DNA of 64,000 nucleotides, taken from NCBI GenBank assembly GCA_902729315.2, contig LR746267.1, positions 5,954,424 through 6,018,423 on the forward strand, in the 5' to 3' direction. The stretch comes from Spirodela intermedia (taxonomy: Eukaryota > Streptophyta > Magnoliopsida > Alismatales > Araceae). Positions 32,081 to 43,700 of this stretch are shown one piece after another. The translations under genes and the position numbers were made by a program. Under the pieces are notes generated by a model. The model saw only the letters and a list, made by a program, of their open reading frames with translations. It did no database searches and was not told the DNA's origin. Position 1 is the stretch's first letter. Every line of letters begins with the position of its first letter.

Positions 32081-33214
32081 GGATATTTAACAGCATAATG
32101 ATGCATATTTTCACCTTTGTAATCCTATGCATAGTCAGTACTATAGCCCCAATCATGGCTACTAATAAAATCAGACTAGGAACCAAAAACCGGACGGAAT
32201 AGTAGGTATAAAGTAAATTGCCCAATGTTTCCAAATTAGTCTAACTTCGTACCTTTCCGGCATAAACTGTATATCTCAGAGAGGTCGTATTTCTGTGGGT
32301 TGGTAGTAATGGAATGGTTTCATTATCTAAAATGAAGAACATTTCCCACCAAAGGATCAGTCCAATAATACCACTTACTGGTAATATTGTTCTTCCTTAT
32401 TTATTTATTTCCCTGCTATCCACTAAAAAAATATAATTATATAGATATATATTATTTTCTGAATGAGGCAAGATTTATAAGAAATTCCCAGCTCAACTGG
32501 GCATTCCATTATTTCCCCGCGCTTGAATATGAAAAAAATATATAATTACGATTTATTTATCTCAGTGCAGCAACATTTTGAAATTCCGAGCTGAACTGGG
32601 CCTACCAAATGAAGAACACCAAAATGATAGGGTAAGCTGATTCGCTTGGATCTATACCGAATGAAGAACCTCAAGCCGCCTCAAGGCACCGAGAACTCGC
32701 AAGTTCCCACACCTTGAAGTTCCTTATAACAACTAATCTTACCCAGAGATCCCACGGTGTAATATCCCTTCGTCTCTCTCCCTCTCTCTCTCTCCCCCCT
32801 CTTATCTCTCACTCTTACGCTTTCTCTCTCCTGTTGGATGTGACATACAAATAAGGCACGCCAGATCTCGAGGAAGAAGGGAACAATAAGGAGAAGCCAA
32901 ACTGAATGTCGGTTTGTGGCGACAAACGACGTGGTAAAATAGATTTGGGTTGCGGCGGGAAGGGCGTGCCGGTTCTCGATGAAGAAAAGTGCAGAGTTGC
33001 AGAGGGAGGTGGAGCCACAAAACTGAATGCATGTTATTGTCAGAGTCTGTGGCTACACAAACAACATGGTAAAATAGATTTTGGGGTGGGGTGGGGAGGG
33101 GGCGGCGGGGGGGCAGGGGAGGGAATTACAGATGGACTCGTTCGAAGGGGGTTAGCCGCTCTCTATCTCTCGCTACTCTCTCTCTCTCTCTTCTGTGTCT
33201 ACTCTCGCTCTATT
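32081..33214. other. Intergenic region between tRNA-Gly and the CCX gene
   Basis: AT-rich to about 32650, then mixed. A CT tract lies at 32774-32798 and another at about 33174-33193. A related phrase (AAATTCC(C/G)AGCT(C/G)AACTGGGC) occurs at about 32484 and 32580, a short direct repeat. A G-rich run lies at 33083-33123. No gene recognised. Confidence 0.5.
33083..33123 (+). other. Potential G-quadruplex sequence downstream of CCX
   Basis: Plus strand carries at least six runs of four or more G in about 41 bp (GGGG TGGGG TGGGG AGGGGG ... GGGGGGG ... GGGGAGGG). It lies about 90 bp past the CCX stop, on the non-template side for that gene's 3' region. Confidence 0.7.
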
Positions 33215-35029
33215 TCATCGGTCGAGAGAGGAGAGGACAGAGCCCACGAGGCCGTCGAGCTCCATGACGCCGAGGTACTGGGCGACGCGCAGGGAGAGGA
33301 AGCAGAGGTAGACGGAGAGCAGGCCAACGCCAAGGACCTTGTCGAGCTTCATGCCGCGGCCTGGGAGGATGACGAGTGCCCAGAGGAGGCCGCTCATGAG
33401 GAACCCGATGGTCTGGAAGAGACTAGGGTCGCGGGGGATGATGGTAGATGCCGGGTACTCTCCCCAAGAGGAGAAGAAGAGGGAGAGGCCGAGGCCCATG
33501 AGGGTGTTGAAGATGGGGCCTGCGAGGCAGCCGGAGATGGCCACCTGCGCGCCGTCGGGGCCGCCGTTGAGCGCCATGGCGACATTGGCGATGAGGTCGC
33601 CGAGGGAGTTCCCCCATGCGAGCACGGTGAGGCCGAGAATGGAGGGACTGATGCCGAGGATGGCGCCGAGGGAGACAAGCAGCGACATGAGCTCCTCCGT
33701 GATGATGTAGGTCCAGACGACGCTCATGAGGAAGCCGCCGCCGAGCCACGGGAAGAGGAACTTGGACGGGGGGCGGGCCCTCTCCGTCGTGAGGAAGGCG
33801 GCGCCGCCGGAGACCATCCCGATGGAGAGGCTCACCAGGTAGAGCGCCGCGCTGGCGCTGGAGCTCATCCCCCCTCTCTGCGAGCTCCACAGCGCCGCCA
33901 GCAGCAGCGGGGCAAGCGTCACGGAGGAGACGGCGTAGAACTTTGACCACCTCTCCTCGCTGACGTCGGGAATGGTCAGCCGCCTGGGGAGGTAGAGGGG
34001 GAGCTCCAGGAGGGCGAGCATTTGGGAAGCGTGGCGGGTGGCGGCGGAGCGGAGGGTGGAGCAGGCGGGGTGGAGCTTGCTGTCACAGGCAGCGGGGGCA
34101 GGGGGAGCCTTGGGCGGCGAGATGGGGTCGTCCAGCTCGACTCCAGTTAGGAGCGGGGCCCTCAGCTGGCGGCGCTTCCGTCCGGGGTCAGTGGTGCCGC
34201 CGTCGTCGACGGGGAGCGTGGGGGGCCCGGCGTCGAAGAGCGAGGCGGCGGCGCCGTACTTCTTCCGGCAGAAGTGGGTGGTGGAGACGAAGAAGACGTA
34301 GACGAAGTAGAGCGAGGTGAAGGCCATGGCGCCCCACACGTTGATCTTGCCGACGGTGATGATCACTAGGAGCGAGGAGAGTGCAAGGAGGAAGAAACAG
34401 GCGTCCCGGATGAAGCTCGTCTTGTCCACGGCGATCTCGCTGGGGCCGACGCAGATGCTGATGATGCCGGTGACCACGTTGGAGACGAAGAAGGCCCCCC
34501 CGAGGATGCTGTTGAGCCCCACGTCGCCATTGCTGGTGCCCATGAAGGAGATGATGCTGGAGAACACGTCCGAGGCCCCGTTGCCCAGAGAGAGCAGGGT
34601 GACTCCGGCGATCGTCGGCGAGAGCTTCAGCACCTTGGAGAGGCTCTCCAGCGATGGGCAGAAGTAGTCGGCGGCGGTGTTCCCTAGCAGGTAGAAGAGC
34701 AGGACCAGCCAGAAGACCAGGCAGGCGTAGCCGAAGACGGGGTGGCTGCCGCAAACGCAGTAGAAAAGCCGCAGGTAGTTGAGGTAGCCTTTTGGGCGGC
34801 ACTGCGGCTCCTCCAGAACGTAGCGGCACTTGGCACGGTGATCGTCGAAGCGGTGCAGGTCGCGGCAGCCCTCGGCGTCTGGCGGCGCCGCCGCCACCCG
34901 CGGGCGGCGCGACTGGTGCAGGAGTTGGTAGGAGGTGCAGAGGTGGGCTGTGACGTAGAGAGAGAGGAGGACCAGGAAGGTCGTGCTGAGGAACAGGTAG
35001 AACTTCTTGCCGTCCGCCGCCGCCGCCAT
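33215..35029 (-). CDS. Cation/calcium exchanger (CCX, NCX-type Ca2+:cation antiporter)
   Basis: Intronless, 604 residues from the ATG at 35029. CCX proteins exchange Na+, K+, H+ or Ca2+ across endomembranes or the plasma membrane. There are two alpha-repeat halves. The first has LLSLGNGASDVFSSIISFMG (GNGASD near 149-154); the second, near residue 475, has LAWGNSLGDLIANVAMALNG. These two G-N-x-S-x-D-type motifs carry the ion-binding residues and define the CCX group. About 12-13 hydrophobic segments surround a hydrophilic central loop (about 265-345). The first membrane segment starts at residue ~10 and could act as a signal anchor. Length is usual for plant CCX1-4 proteins. The plus-strand 346-aa ORF opposite the 3' half is a codon-bias artefact. 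Confidence 0.95.
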   Translation of the reverse strand: MAAAADGKKFYLFLSTTFLVLLSLYVTAHLCTSYQLLHQSRRPRVAAAPPDAEGCRDLHRFDDHRAKCRYVLEEPQCRPKGYLNYLRLFYCVCGSHPVFGYACLVFWLVLLFYLLGNTAADYFCPSLESLSKVLKLSPTIAGVTLLSLGNGASDVFSSIISFMGTSNGDVGLNSILGGAFFVSNVVTGIISICVGPSEIAVDKTSFIRDACFFLLALSSLLVIITVGKINVWGAMAFTSLYFVYVFFVSTTHFCRKKYGAAASLFDAGPPTLPVDDGGTTDPGRKRRQLRAPLLTGVELDDPISPPKAPPAPAACDSKLHPACSTLRSAATRHASQMLALLELPLYLPRRLTIPDVSEERWSKFYAVSSVTLAPLLLAALWSSQRGGMSSSASAALYLVSLSIGMVSGGAAFLTTERARPPSKFLFPWLGGGFLMSVVWTYIITEELMSLLVSLGAILGISPSILGLTVLAWGNSLGDLIANVAMALNGGPDGAQVAISGCLAGPIFNTLMGLGLSLFFSSWGEYPASTIIPRDPSLFQTIGFLMSGLLWALVILPGRGMKLDKVLGVGLLSVYLCFLSLRVAQYLGVMELDGLVGSVLSSLDR

Positions 35030-35445
35030 CGAAGGGGGAGGAGAAGAGCTCAGTCGCTCGGGGATGCTGCAGCGAGATGGTGGTTCACTCCTTGGGTCTC
35101 AGTGGCTGCTCCTGCGGCGGCTGCTTCTGACGTCTTCGCTCCGCTGACCTTGGGGATATCCCATTCTGCCGTGGATCTTTTAGAGGAAGGAAAAGGCCTC
35201 GGAAAGCTGTGAGGTTGTGAACGCTGAGTAGAGAAGAGGATGAGAGGGTGGGCCCTGTCGTGGGCTCATGGACGTGAGAAGAAGGAATAGGAAGGCGATT
35301 GATGGATAACCGGAAGCCTGAAGAGAGACTTAGACGGAGATATATAGAGAGAAAGAGGGCCGGCGATGGGGAAGGCTGGCGAAAGGGAGAGAGAGGGAGA
35401 GAGGGGAATGCAATGGTGTTGCCTCTCCAACTTCACAGCATGAAA

Positions 35446-35456
35446 GTTTATATATA
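35446..35456 (-). promoter_or_regulatory. Possible TATA box of the CCX gene
   Basis: Minus strand reads GTATATATAAACTTTC, about 420 bp upstream of the CCX ATG, implying a leader of nearly 400 nt. GA-rich stretches occur in the interval. Confidence 0.4.
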
Positions 35457-37256
35457 CTCCCCCTGATTCCATCGTGTGAATACAAGCTAATATAATAAGG
35501 AACCACATGTGCAAAGATTTCCCCATGGGGTTAATTCCAGTACCCCTCGCTCTCTCTCTCTCGCTTCAGTTTTTACTGTTACCAACCGATCTCTCGTCAC
35601 CTCTGTGTCTATCTCTAGATGTACGCATTTTGCTCTCCATTTTTCTCCTCTTGCACAATTTTCTCGCCGTTGCACGAGGGTGCTCGTGTCTTCTCCTTGA
35701 TGGATTGTCTGGGCGGCGAGAATGAGGGCTCCGGAGAAAAATCCAAGGTGAACTCGCTATTCAGCACATGCTGAAGGTGATGCTTGCGTTTCACGAACCC
35801 TAGTCCCATCTTTCCTCCTCTCTCCCCCTTCACCCCCTCTCTCCTTCTCTCTCTTTGGAGGGTCCCAGAGGGACATGAACAGTAAAGTAGTCGAAATGTT
35901 CTATTTTGGACGATAATCATCCGGTTAAGGGGGTTTTTAGGTGAGGAACATGCTTCTCCGAAGCAGGAGAGATGGAGCTGACGGCGGAACATAGCTTGTG
36001 GGTGGGAGATCTACGGTTTTTAGGGTAGACGAGACACCGGTGTAGGATTCGTTCCGTCTACACCTGCGGGTGGGAGATACTGTGGCTTTGGCCTTGGTAG
36101 AAGGAGCGGAGGAGGGCCATCTCCAGTTGGTCAGGTTGAGACCTCCCGACGTCCACCCTTCTCGAGGATTCTTCAGCCTAGTCTCAATCAACTGTTGCCA
36201 AGGGTGTCTTTTTCTCTGGCGATGAGAACTCCTTCAGAGGAGGACGCGAGAGAGAGAGAGGAAGAGAGAGGGGAGAGAGATTCTCTCACGATCTGGATGA
36301 AACCTAGGGCTTCGGTTGCCTTCCCATCAGCATGACGGCTTATTCGCATTAACTGCCCGGCAGGTAAGGATGGGTCTCTGTTTCTCGGATTTTCTTTTGT
36401 TATTCTATCCGTGGGGGTTCTCCAGGGGGATGGAACTCGGAGATTCCGTGGTTTCTGATAACGACGTCTGGCCATGGATTAAGCGAATCTAAGCACCGTA
36501 TTTTATAGGAAGCTGAACATTGACTAACCCACAAGAAGAAAGAGGGCGGAAGGGCGGGAGAGAGAGAGAGCGAGAGGTGCTAGAGAGGAGAGTTAAGTGT
36601 TGTGTTGTTTCCGTAGAGGTGGGGAAAGCATGCAGTGCAGTGCACATCATAGTTAGAAGAAGGATCTAGGTGTAACAAGGAGCGAGCGAGCGAGCGGGAG
36701 AGAGAGCGAGCGAGAGAGAGAGAGAGAGGGAGAGAGAGAGAGGTTGCAGTACGTCCGTGCTCTAGTGAAGAAGCTGGAGGAGGTGGGTCAGGATCTATAA
36801 TCCAAAGCGTGATATCCCCATGATAGTCTGAATGCCCTAGATATCTTAGGTTTGAGTTGAATTAATTAACTGGCTATCACAGCTTGTTTACGATGCAGTT
36901 ATATTAAGAGGAGAGAGAGAGAGAAGCGTTGGAGTACGTGCGTACTTTATACTGAAGAAGCTGCATGAAGGTCTGGATATTTAATCCATAGTGCAACATC
37001 CCCCATGGTAGTCTCACTGCCCTAGATTACCCTAGGTTTGAGTTGAATTAATAAACTGGCTAGTACAGCATTGTTTGCAGATGTAGTTATATGCAGAGGA
37101 GAGAGGGAGAGAGAGAGAGGCAGTGAAATCAGCCTATTAACTGTTAAAGCACATGGGCCGTGCTTCGTGAACCCCTAACTCATTCCATCAAACGGTTCCA
37201 CAGGTCATTAAAGGGAGTCGTCTTCCCCCACCATATGTGTTGATCATTAATCTCAC

Positions 37257-37293
<37 letters not shown>

Positions 37294-37409
37294 TCATATG
37301 CAGAGGATTAGGGTTTCAACAGATCCGCCGTCCCTTGAGCGTTGTCCTTCCTTGATCTAAAACAAGCACGAGTACAGGGATCCACGTTTTCTAAAAATTA
37401 ATCAAGGAC

Positions 37410-37452
<43 letters not shown>

Positions 37453-38658
37453 GGAAGGGGAGAGAGAGTGACAGAGGGAGGACTGAGAGAGAGGGTGTGT
37501 CTGAATGAGAGAGAGAGAGCGAGAGAGAGCTAGGAGACGGGCATGTGAGGAAACAGGGACATCTGAATGCTGGGAGGATCTCCTAGGCAGAGATCATCCC
37601 TCCTTGTCCTCTAGCCTTCGGCCAGTCTAGTGCTGGCGCCGTGCACCATGAGGAAGCTTCTGAGAAATTTCCTTTCTCTCAGCGGTGAGCCCATCTCTCC
37701 TCCTTCCCCGCTCTCAAACTCTCTGCTTTGGCCTTTGCTAATGCTTCTGCTTAGCATCTCTTCACTCATGGAGTGGACGACACCCCCTGAATGATTCCTC
37801 TCTCCTCATCTAATGCCTTTTTGGACGTATTCTCCTCTCTCCTTATATATCTCTCTCCCCACTCTAGATTGCAAGCAACGCGAGGAAAACTTGTTTTGCC
37901 TGCATACCGTAGAGGTCTTAGAGTCCCATCCTTGTTGCTGTCGCAGTTATGGTTCTCGTGATCATTTCCCGCTGCTGCGGCCGCTGTCCTCTGCCTACAA
38001 GGTTCCAAGGGCTATGAATGCACGTGATAATTGTCTCGGTTTCGGTTGCCCTTATCCTTCTATCTCTCTCCTTGACATCCCGGTTGCAGAAAGGATTGCA
38101 ATCGCAGAGAATTCTAGCCTAGTTCCTTGTTCTATTGTCTCCACCAAAACTCTCAGTTAAAATTTTGTCTCTCGAGAAGAGCAGAGTTCAGAAAACACAG
38201 TATGAGAGCGTAGAACAGAGAGTAGATTCCCCCCCTTCCCTCCCCTCAGAAACTCTTAATAGTTCACAGAGAGCGGGGGAACATGAGAGAGAGAATCTCG
38301 CGCAGTGGCAACGTGTCTTGGGGGCTACGGCCGGTTGGGGGAAGAGGAAGCTCACGTGGAAGCTTCGACAGGGGAGCACTGGTCGCCGCCATATGCATAC
38401 TGCTTTACGCCCCAAGCATCAGAAGAAGAAGGCCTGCCTTCTCTCCTCACGGCCACGGGGGAAAGGCCGGGAGGCTCGGAAAGCTCTACGCTGGTTCATC
38501 GGAGGCGTACTCCCCCTCCCGGACTCCACGGCCTGCATGCATGCAGCAGCCACTGCCACGCTAGGAGCTCCGAAAAGGAAAGCAAGGAGAAGGTGGGAGC
38601 TTCGGCTGGACGCTCACCAAATGACGGCATCTTCAGGACGCAAACTCGTGCCTCCTAA

Positions 38659-38690
<32 letters not shown>

Positions 38691-39143
38691 CTGTAATCAA
38701 TGTACGGTGGAGACGGGTATTATGTGTGTATAATGCAGACAGCATGAATAATAAGAAATGGATTGAAGGCCCCTCTCCTCTCTTGGGATAATATGTGGCA
38801 ATAAGTGTCCAGTGACCAGGGTACTAAGAGCGTGTATACTGCAGACAACACACTAGGGTTGTGGTGCTCTCTCTTTCTCTTCATCATAATTCGACAAGCA
38901 AGGTGTACCTAACATGAGAAAGGTTGCTGCGCATCCGTGAGTTGATGAGACGTACGAAGGAAGCCCATCTACGCTGTATCGGCCGTTTCAACCAATGGTA
39001 TCGGGGTACTGTCACATCGATGCGCACCACTCCTCTGGGAGAGCACGAAGAACGTCAAAGAAGCACTTAAATCTAGGTGTCTTCAGTCCTGATAACCATC
39101 AGCGCAGTGCCACTCCAGAGAGACAGATCGAGGGGTTGGGGGA

Positions 39144-39194
<51 letters not shown>

Positions 39195-40673
39195 CCACTG
39201 GTCCGTTTAAGGGAAGTTAGATGCAGATGTGGACTAATATTCGTCTGGGTAGAAACAGCCTCTAGTGGTCGGTGTTCATGAGGGTCAGAGAAAGCTTGTG
39301 CATTTTCCTGTCATCTTGTATTCATGAATGGGTGCTATGCTCCGATTCATAATGGCCACCTCTTAAAATAGAAGCTTAAGATTTCTCTCTCTACTCCCTT
39401 GAGCAGGTCAAGGCACTGTCTCCTTCGCAATCCTTGAGCAGTCCTGCATCGGACACTTCCATCTTAAAGGAATGGGCCACACCATCATGAGAGAGGACTA
39501 TGTTTGGACAACAACCAGGGCATCACATTGTCAATGCTAGATTGGACCCCGGATGCAAATGTCTGTTACTCATGACGGAGCGATGGTAAACCCAAATAAA
39601 TCCATGTTTAAAGCACATAATGCAAAACCAATTCCACAGTTAGCAGAATGGCAGAACTAGGAAACTTTGACATTTGGAAGGAGGGAGAAAGGATGCCAAC
39701 AGATTTATTCAGAGATTATGTCACTAAAAACTAGTCCATTTCTACCGGCTTTTATTTTATTTGGATCATGTCACTAAAATGTAATGGGGTGGGGTGGGGG
39801 GGTACCCACAGAAATAGAATTGAAAACAAGATAGACCGGGCAAAGTGGCCTCAAGATGCTCAGAGATCTATGCCTATATCCCAAGCCAAGTCTAAGTAGC
39901 AGGACTCTACCCCTTAATTACACTGAAAAATAAAACGCACGAGAAATTTAAAGGGGAAAATTAACCTTGAACTTTAGATAAAAGATGCCCTTAAAGTGAG
40001 TCATAACATCTGCAGAGGTACCTCCAAAGAAGGCAGGATTTTACAATACCCAAGAGCGCCAAGTGAAGGGAATTACTGAAGGCCATTGTGACTGAGAGGT
40101 CAAATTTTACTGTTTTTGTGCATGAGGGCCAAAATCATAAGCACGTGTTGAAGTAATTTCATATGGTTTTCCTGTCAAGCATACGAGTCGCGAATGGAGT
40201 AACGGATAAAACTCATTTTAAATAGGGTTGGGAGAGAAAGAACTGGTATACAGAAGGGTAAAGAGGACCTAGGACGTCGGATGAGGACAGGAAAAACAGG
40301 CCGCAGGACACTGTGGGTTGCAGCGTGCTGGGCCGTTGAGAGCGCAATGGAATGCCCAGATCAGGAAAACCGACGTGAAGAAGACGACAGAGTGAGGAGA
40401 AAGACCTCTCGAGAGAGGTGGCCCAGCACAGATTAGATAGGAATGCACCCGTCACGTTGAAAGAAGTGGGCGTCATCCCGTCGGAGCCCATTCCAGGCAC
40501 AGATCGGCACAAGGTTCTGGCCATGGAGGTCGCCATGGGAAATCTTCCCCGGCCGCCCTCTGGAGTACCCTACCACTAGAGGAAGGCCCATCCCGTCGGA
40601 GGCGGCATGAAACACCGGCTAATAAATCTCGGATATAAGAGGATTCCGGGGCTATCTATCTAAGAGAGTTCTC

Positions 40674-40676
<3 letters not shown>
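35457..40676. other. GA/CT-rich region without a recognised gene
   Basis: Rich in GA or CT dinucleotide tracts (about 36249-36285, 36557-36570, 36690-36740, 37261-37291, 37411-37449, 38656-38688, 39158-39192). Many short ORFs exist on both strands but none resembles a known protein. A possible short spliced ORF begins ATGAGGAAGCTTCTG at 37647 with a GCG|GTGAGC donor at about 37683, and is unsupported otherwise. A G-rich run (GGGGTGGGGTGGGGGGG) lies at 39786-39802. This stretch could hold non-coding transcripts or distal regulatory DNA. Confidence 0.4.
36741..37110. repeat. Tandem duplication of about 185 bp
   Basis: Copies at about 36741-36925 and 36930-37110 share AGTACGT(C/G)CGT, GAAGAAGCTG, AATCCA(A/T)AG, the CCCCATG(A/G)TAGTCT phrase, GCCCTAGAT, TAGGTTTGAGTTGAATTAAT and AACTGGCTA. 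Each ends in a GA tract. Divergence is moderate. No protein coding seen. Confidence 0.75.

Positions 40677-40730
<54 letters not shown>
40677..40730. repeat. (CT)27 microsatellite
   Basis: Perfect dinucleotide array of 54 bp. It marks a sharp boundary between GC-balanced DNA to the left and AT-rich DNA to the right. Confidence 0.95.
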
Positions 40731-40732
<2 letters not shown>

Positions 40733-43700
40733 GAATTTATCGATTTAAAGTTCAAACACTATTGTTCTGTTCCTCAACAAAAGAAAATATACAAATAAGT
40801 TATGTATATATGTCAAATGATTGAGGTAATAGACATCACACAGATCAAAGTGCATGCTATTAATGGCCATATTTTCAGATTCTAACAGTAACATATATTT
40901 TTTACATAATTTTTAGTATGTCCCACGAATCTGAAGCTTTTGCGTCCAATTTGTTGCTAGATTTTATCCAAAAGTAGAAGATCTACATGTGTAATTATTT
41001 TGTCACATTATAATATACTCATATGTTTTGAACATAGGCCTAAAAATATTATATTTCTTGAAATTGGTATATACTTTTGTGATATGAGAGTCAAGTATCC
41101 CAAGATTGCATACAATCTATGAAAAATTGAAAATATTTTCACAATATATTTTGTTACTAAACCTCAACGTTTTTGTAGATAAAAAAAATATTTTCATCAA
41201 AATATGTATAAACACATATTTATGATTTAAAATATATTTTTATGTTAATTAAATTTAATGAACTGACTGGAGGGCATCACAAATCTGGAGCAAGAACTGG
41301 ACGGTAAGAACAGATCTTATCAGAATATGATAGCCGTCGACTCTAAAGTTTTAATACTACCTATAATTGTGCTAGCTGACCTCCATGCGTTTCTTATAGA
41401 GGGCATCCGCATGCTTCACATTGATATAGACTTGTAAATTTGAGAACATAAAACAGCTTTCTCCTTTTGGTTGGTAGATTCAACAAAAAGCATGTGAAAC
41501 CAGTTTCGATAGTTAGAGAAACCTAAACAAATATTGGACCACTCAAGTTGAGGTATAATAATGATAAGGATGATTGATCAGACATCATGAGATTCAAAGG
41601 TGAAATTACCTAAAAATCGTACAAGCTCATGCCATATTAGATAAAAAATCATTGGGAAATAAAATATGTAAAAGGAAATAAGTTAATTACATTTATAGTC
41701 AAGACATAAACTATCAATTATCAGTGTTGAGGAACAACTGAATTATGTTGTACATGGGCATACCATTTATGGTGAGGTGGTGGGGATTTCAAAGGGGATC
41801 ATTTCAGTCCAACATGAAGAAGATGGACATTTGAACAAAAAGAAATGGATTCACAAAACTAGGAGAGTAGTGAGTACAAAACTGTTTTTTGCTATTTACA
41901 TGTAAATAAGTGTTGAACTTTGTTGTGAATGTAAGAAACCAAAGCATTTTTTAGTCAATAGCCCAAGACTGATGAAGAGAGAACCATTGTTGAGAAGAAG
42001 ATCAATGATTGCAACCTAATGCCAAGGGGATTCAAGCTCTAGGGAAGAACATGTTAATCTCTATCAGATATCATTATTTTCTAAAGTACATTATAATAGA
42101 ACTATAGAGCTAGGTACATTATGACAAATTATAATTTCTAGGATTTATGGTGATATTTCATTTTAGCATATACCTAAATATACATTTAGACATGTGTTGC
42201 TTAATAAGGTCTTTCAACTCTCTCTTACTAATAGAACACATACTTTTATACTGGTTCACAATTTAACTAACTACATTCAATCCTAGAGAAACTTCTTTAT
42301 ATTATTTATTATTTTCCTCAAGAAATACAAGCTGACATTCATGGGCTCAACCCCTTAACAACTCAAGTTCACCTTCTTGGAGACTCACCACTTCTCAACA
42401 CCTTGTGCTTTCACCTAAATCACTATCTTCTCACCACCTAATTACTTTAGGGCCTGATGGAGAACAACAATCATGAATATAAAGTTAGTGTTTTGACAAA
42501 ATCAGATAGAGAAGATAATACAACATTCTTGTGTGACAATAATGCTTGTGGTTAGAATAGCTTGAAGGATACAAAGAGTCATCATGGGCTCCATTGTTTT
42601 TTAATCCTTAAGTCTTGTTTTATAATTAAGCCTTCATCGTTTAATAGTTTCTCAATATTACAATATTTAAAATCTTTGTTCAAGTACTTGTTATTTTCTT
42701 GAATACATGGTAATGACCTTTAAATCTTCCAAACTTGGAATCTCCTTATTCCCTTGTTTGTTTTCATTAAAATTTAAACTAGTGTTTCTGAACTTGATGA
42801 GCAGTAGTTAGATATTTAATATTGGATCTAAATTATTAAGTTTCCATTGACCTTTTGTCTACACAAGGAACTGATGTGTCCCTATTGAAATTATGTATTT
42901 AAAACTTGGATATCTCTTTTGTTTTCTAACTCTTTAATGATTTCTACTTGAGAGATTATAGGGAACTTTTTCATCACTATTTTGAAATTCTAAATGCTTC
43001 ATATCATGGTTATAACAATCTTTAATCAAAGATAAGATCATTTACATGATTTTCTTACACCTATTTAACCATTCATTTCTTTGGAGAATAATTTTTCAAC
43101 TAGTAATCTTTATTAATCATATATTCCTAACATGAAGAATCATTAAATATAAAGGATTAAGACCTTGAAATCAATTTTAGTGATAAAATGATAAGATCAT
43201 CAATCATAGTTAATATAATAACTATGATAATCATATTGAATATTTGAGGAACATTAGTGAAATGCACAGGTAATCATAAACATTTAATTAATTGATATAA
43301 ACAATTTTTTCACTTGTAATACTAGAACCAATGGAATCAACATAATCTTCACTTAATGTGAGTAATTAATTAATGGTTCCATACAAAAGCTCTTAATTTA
43401 AGGTTAGAAACGTAAAAAAAAACTAAATGGAGTCAAAAGATGAGATACACAATTTGAAATTAAAAAATTTATTGAAAAATAAATTATTTATGAAAAGAAA
43501 AATTTGAAAATTTCATACATGAATCTAGGGTTTCTAGTTGGAACTAATATTTCATCAAATTGTTGTAACTCAAAATAAATTATATGTCTTATCAAGAAGG
43601 CACAAGTTAATAGTAAGAAAAAAAGACTTAGATGTGATTAATGTTGATGCCCTTAGTTTTGACACACCTTATAAAAAAATTATTTACAAATGATTTAAAA

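Noticed and set aside
32906-33946. 346-codon plus-strand ORF opposite the CCX 3' half
   Set aside because: Antisense to strongly supported CCX coding sequence and rich in Glu/Ala/Gly, typical of reversed GC-rich codons.
38750-38790. Possible miR159-like sequence (TGGATTGAAGG)
   Set aside because: Only about 11 bases match the mature miRNA and no complementary arm is seen nearby.
38864-38890. Possible miR156-star-like sequence (GTGCTCTCTCTTTCTCTTCATC)
   Set aside because: No TGACAGAAGAGAG-type arm within a hairpin distance; CT-rich chance similarity.
40213-40615. Minus-strand ORFs with HGDLHGQNL-like text
   Set aside because: Two overlapping frames both open, no recognised domain, no splice or promoter support.
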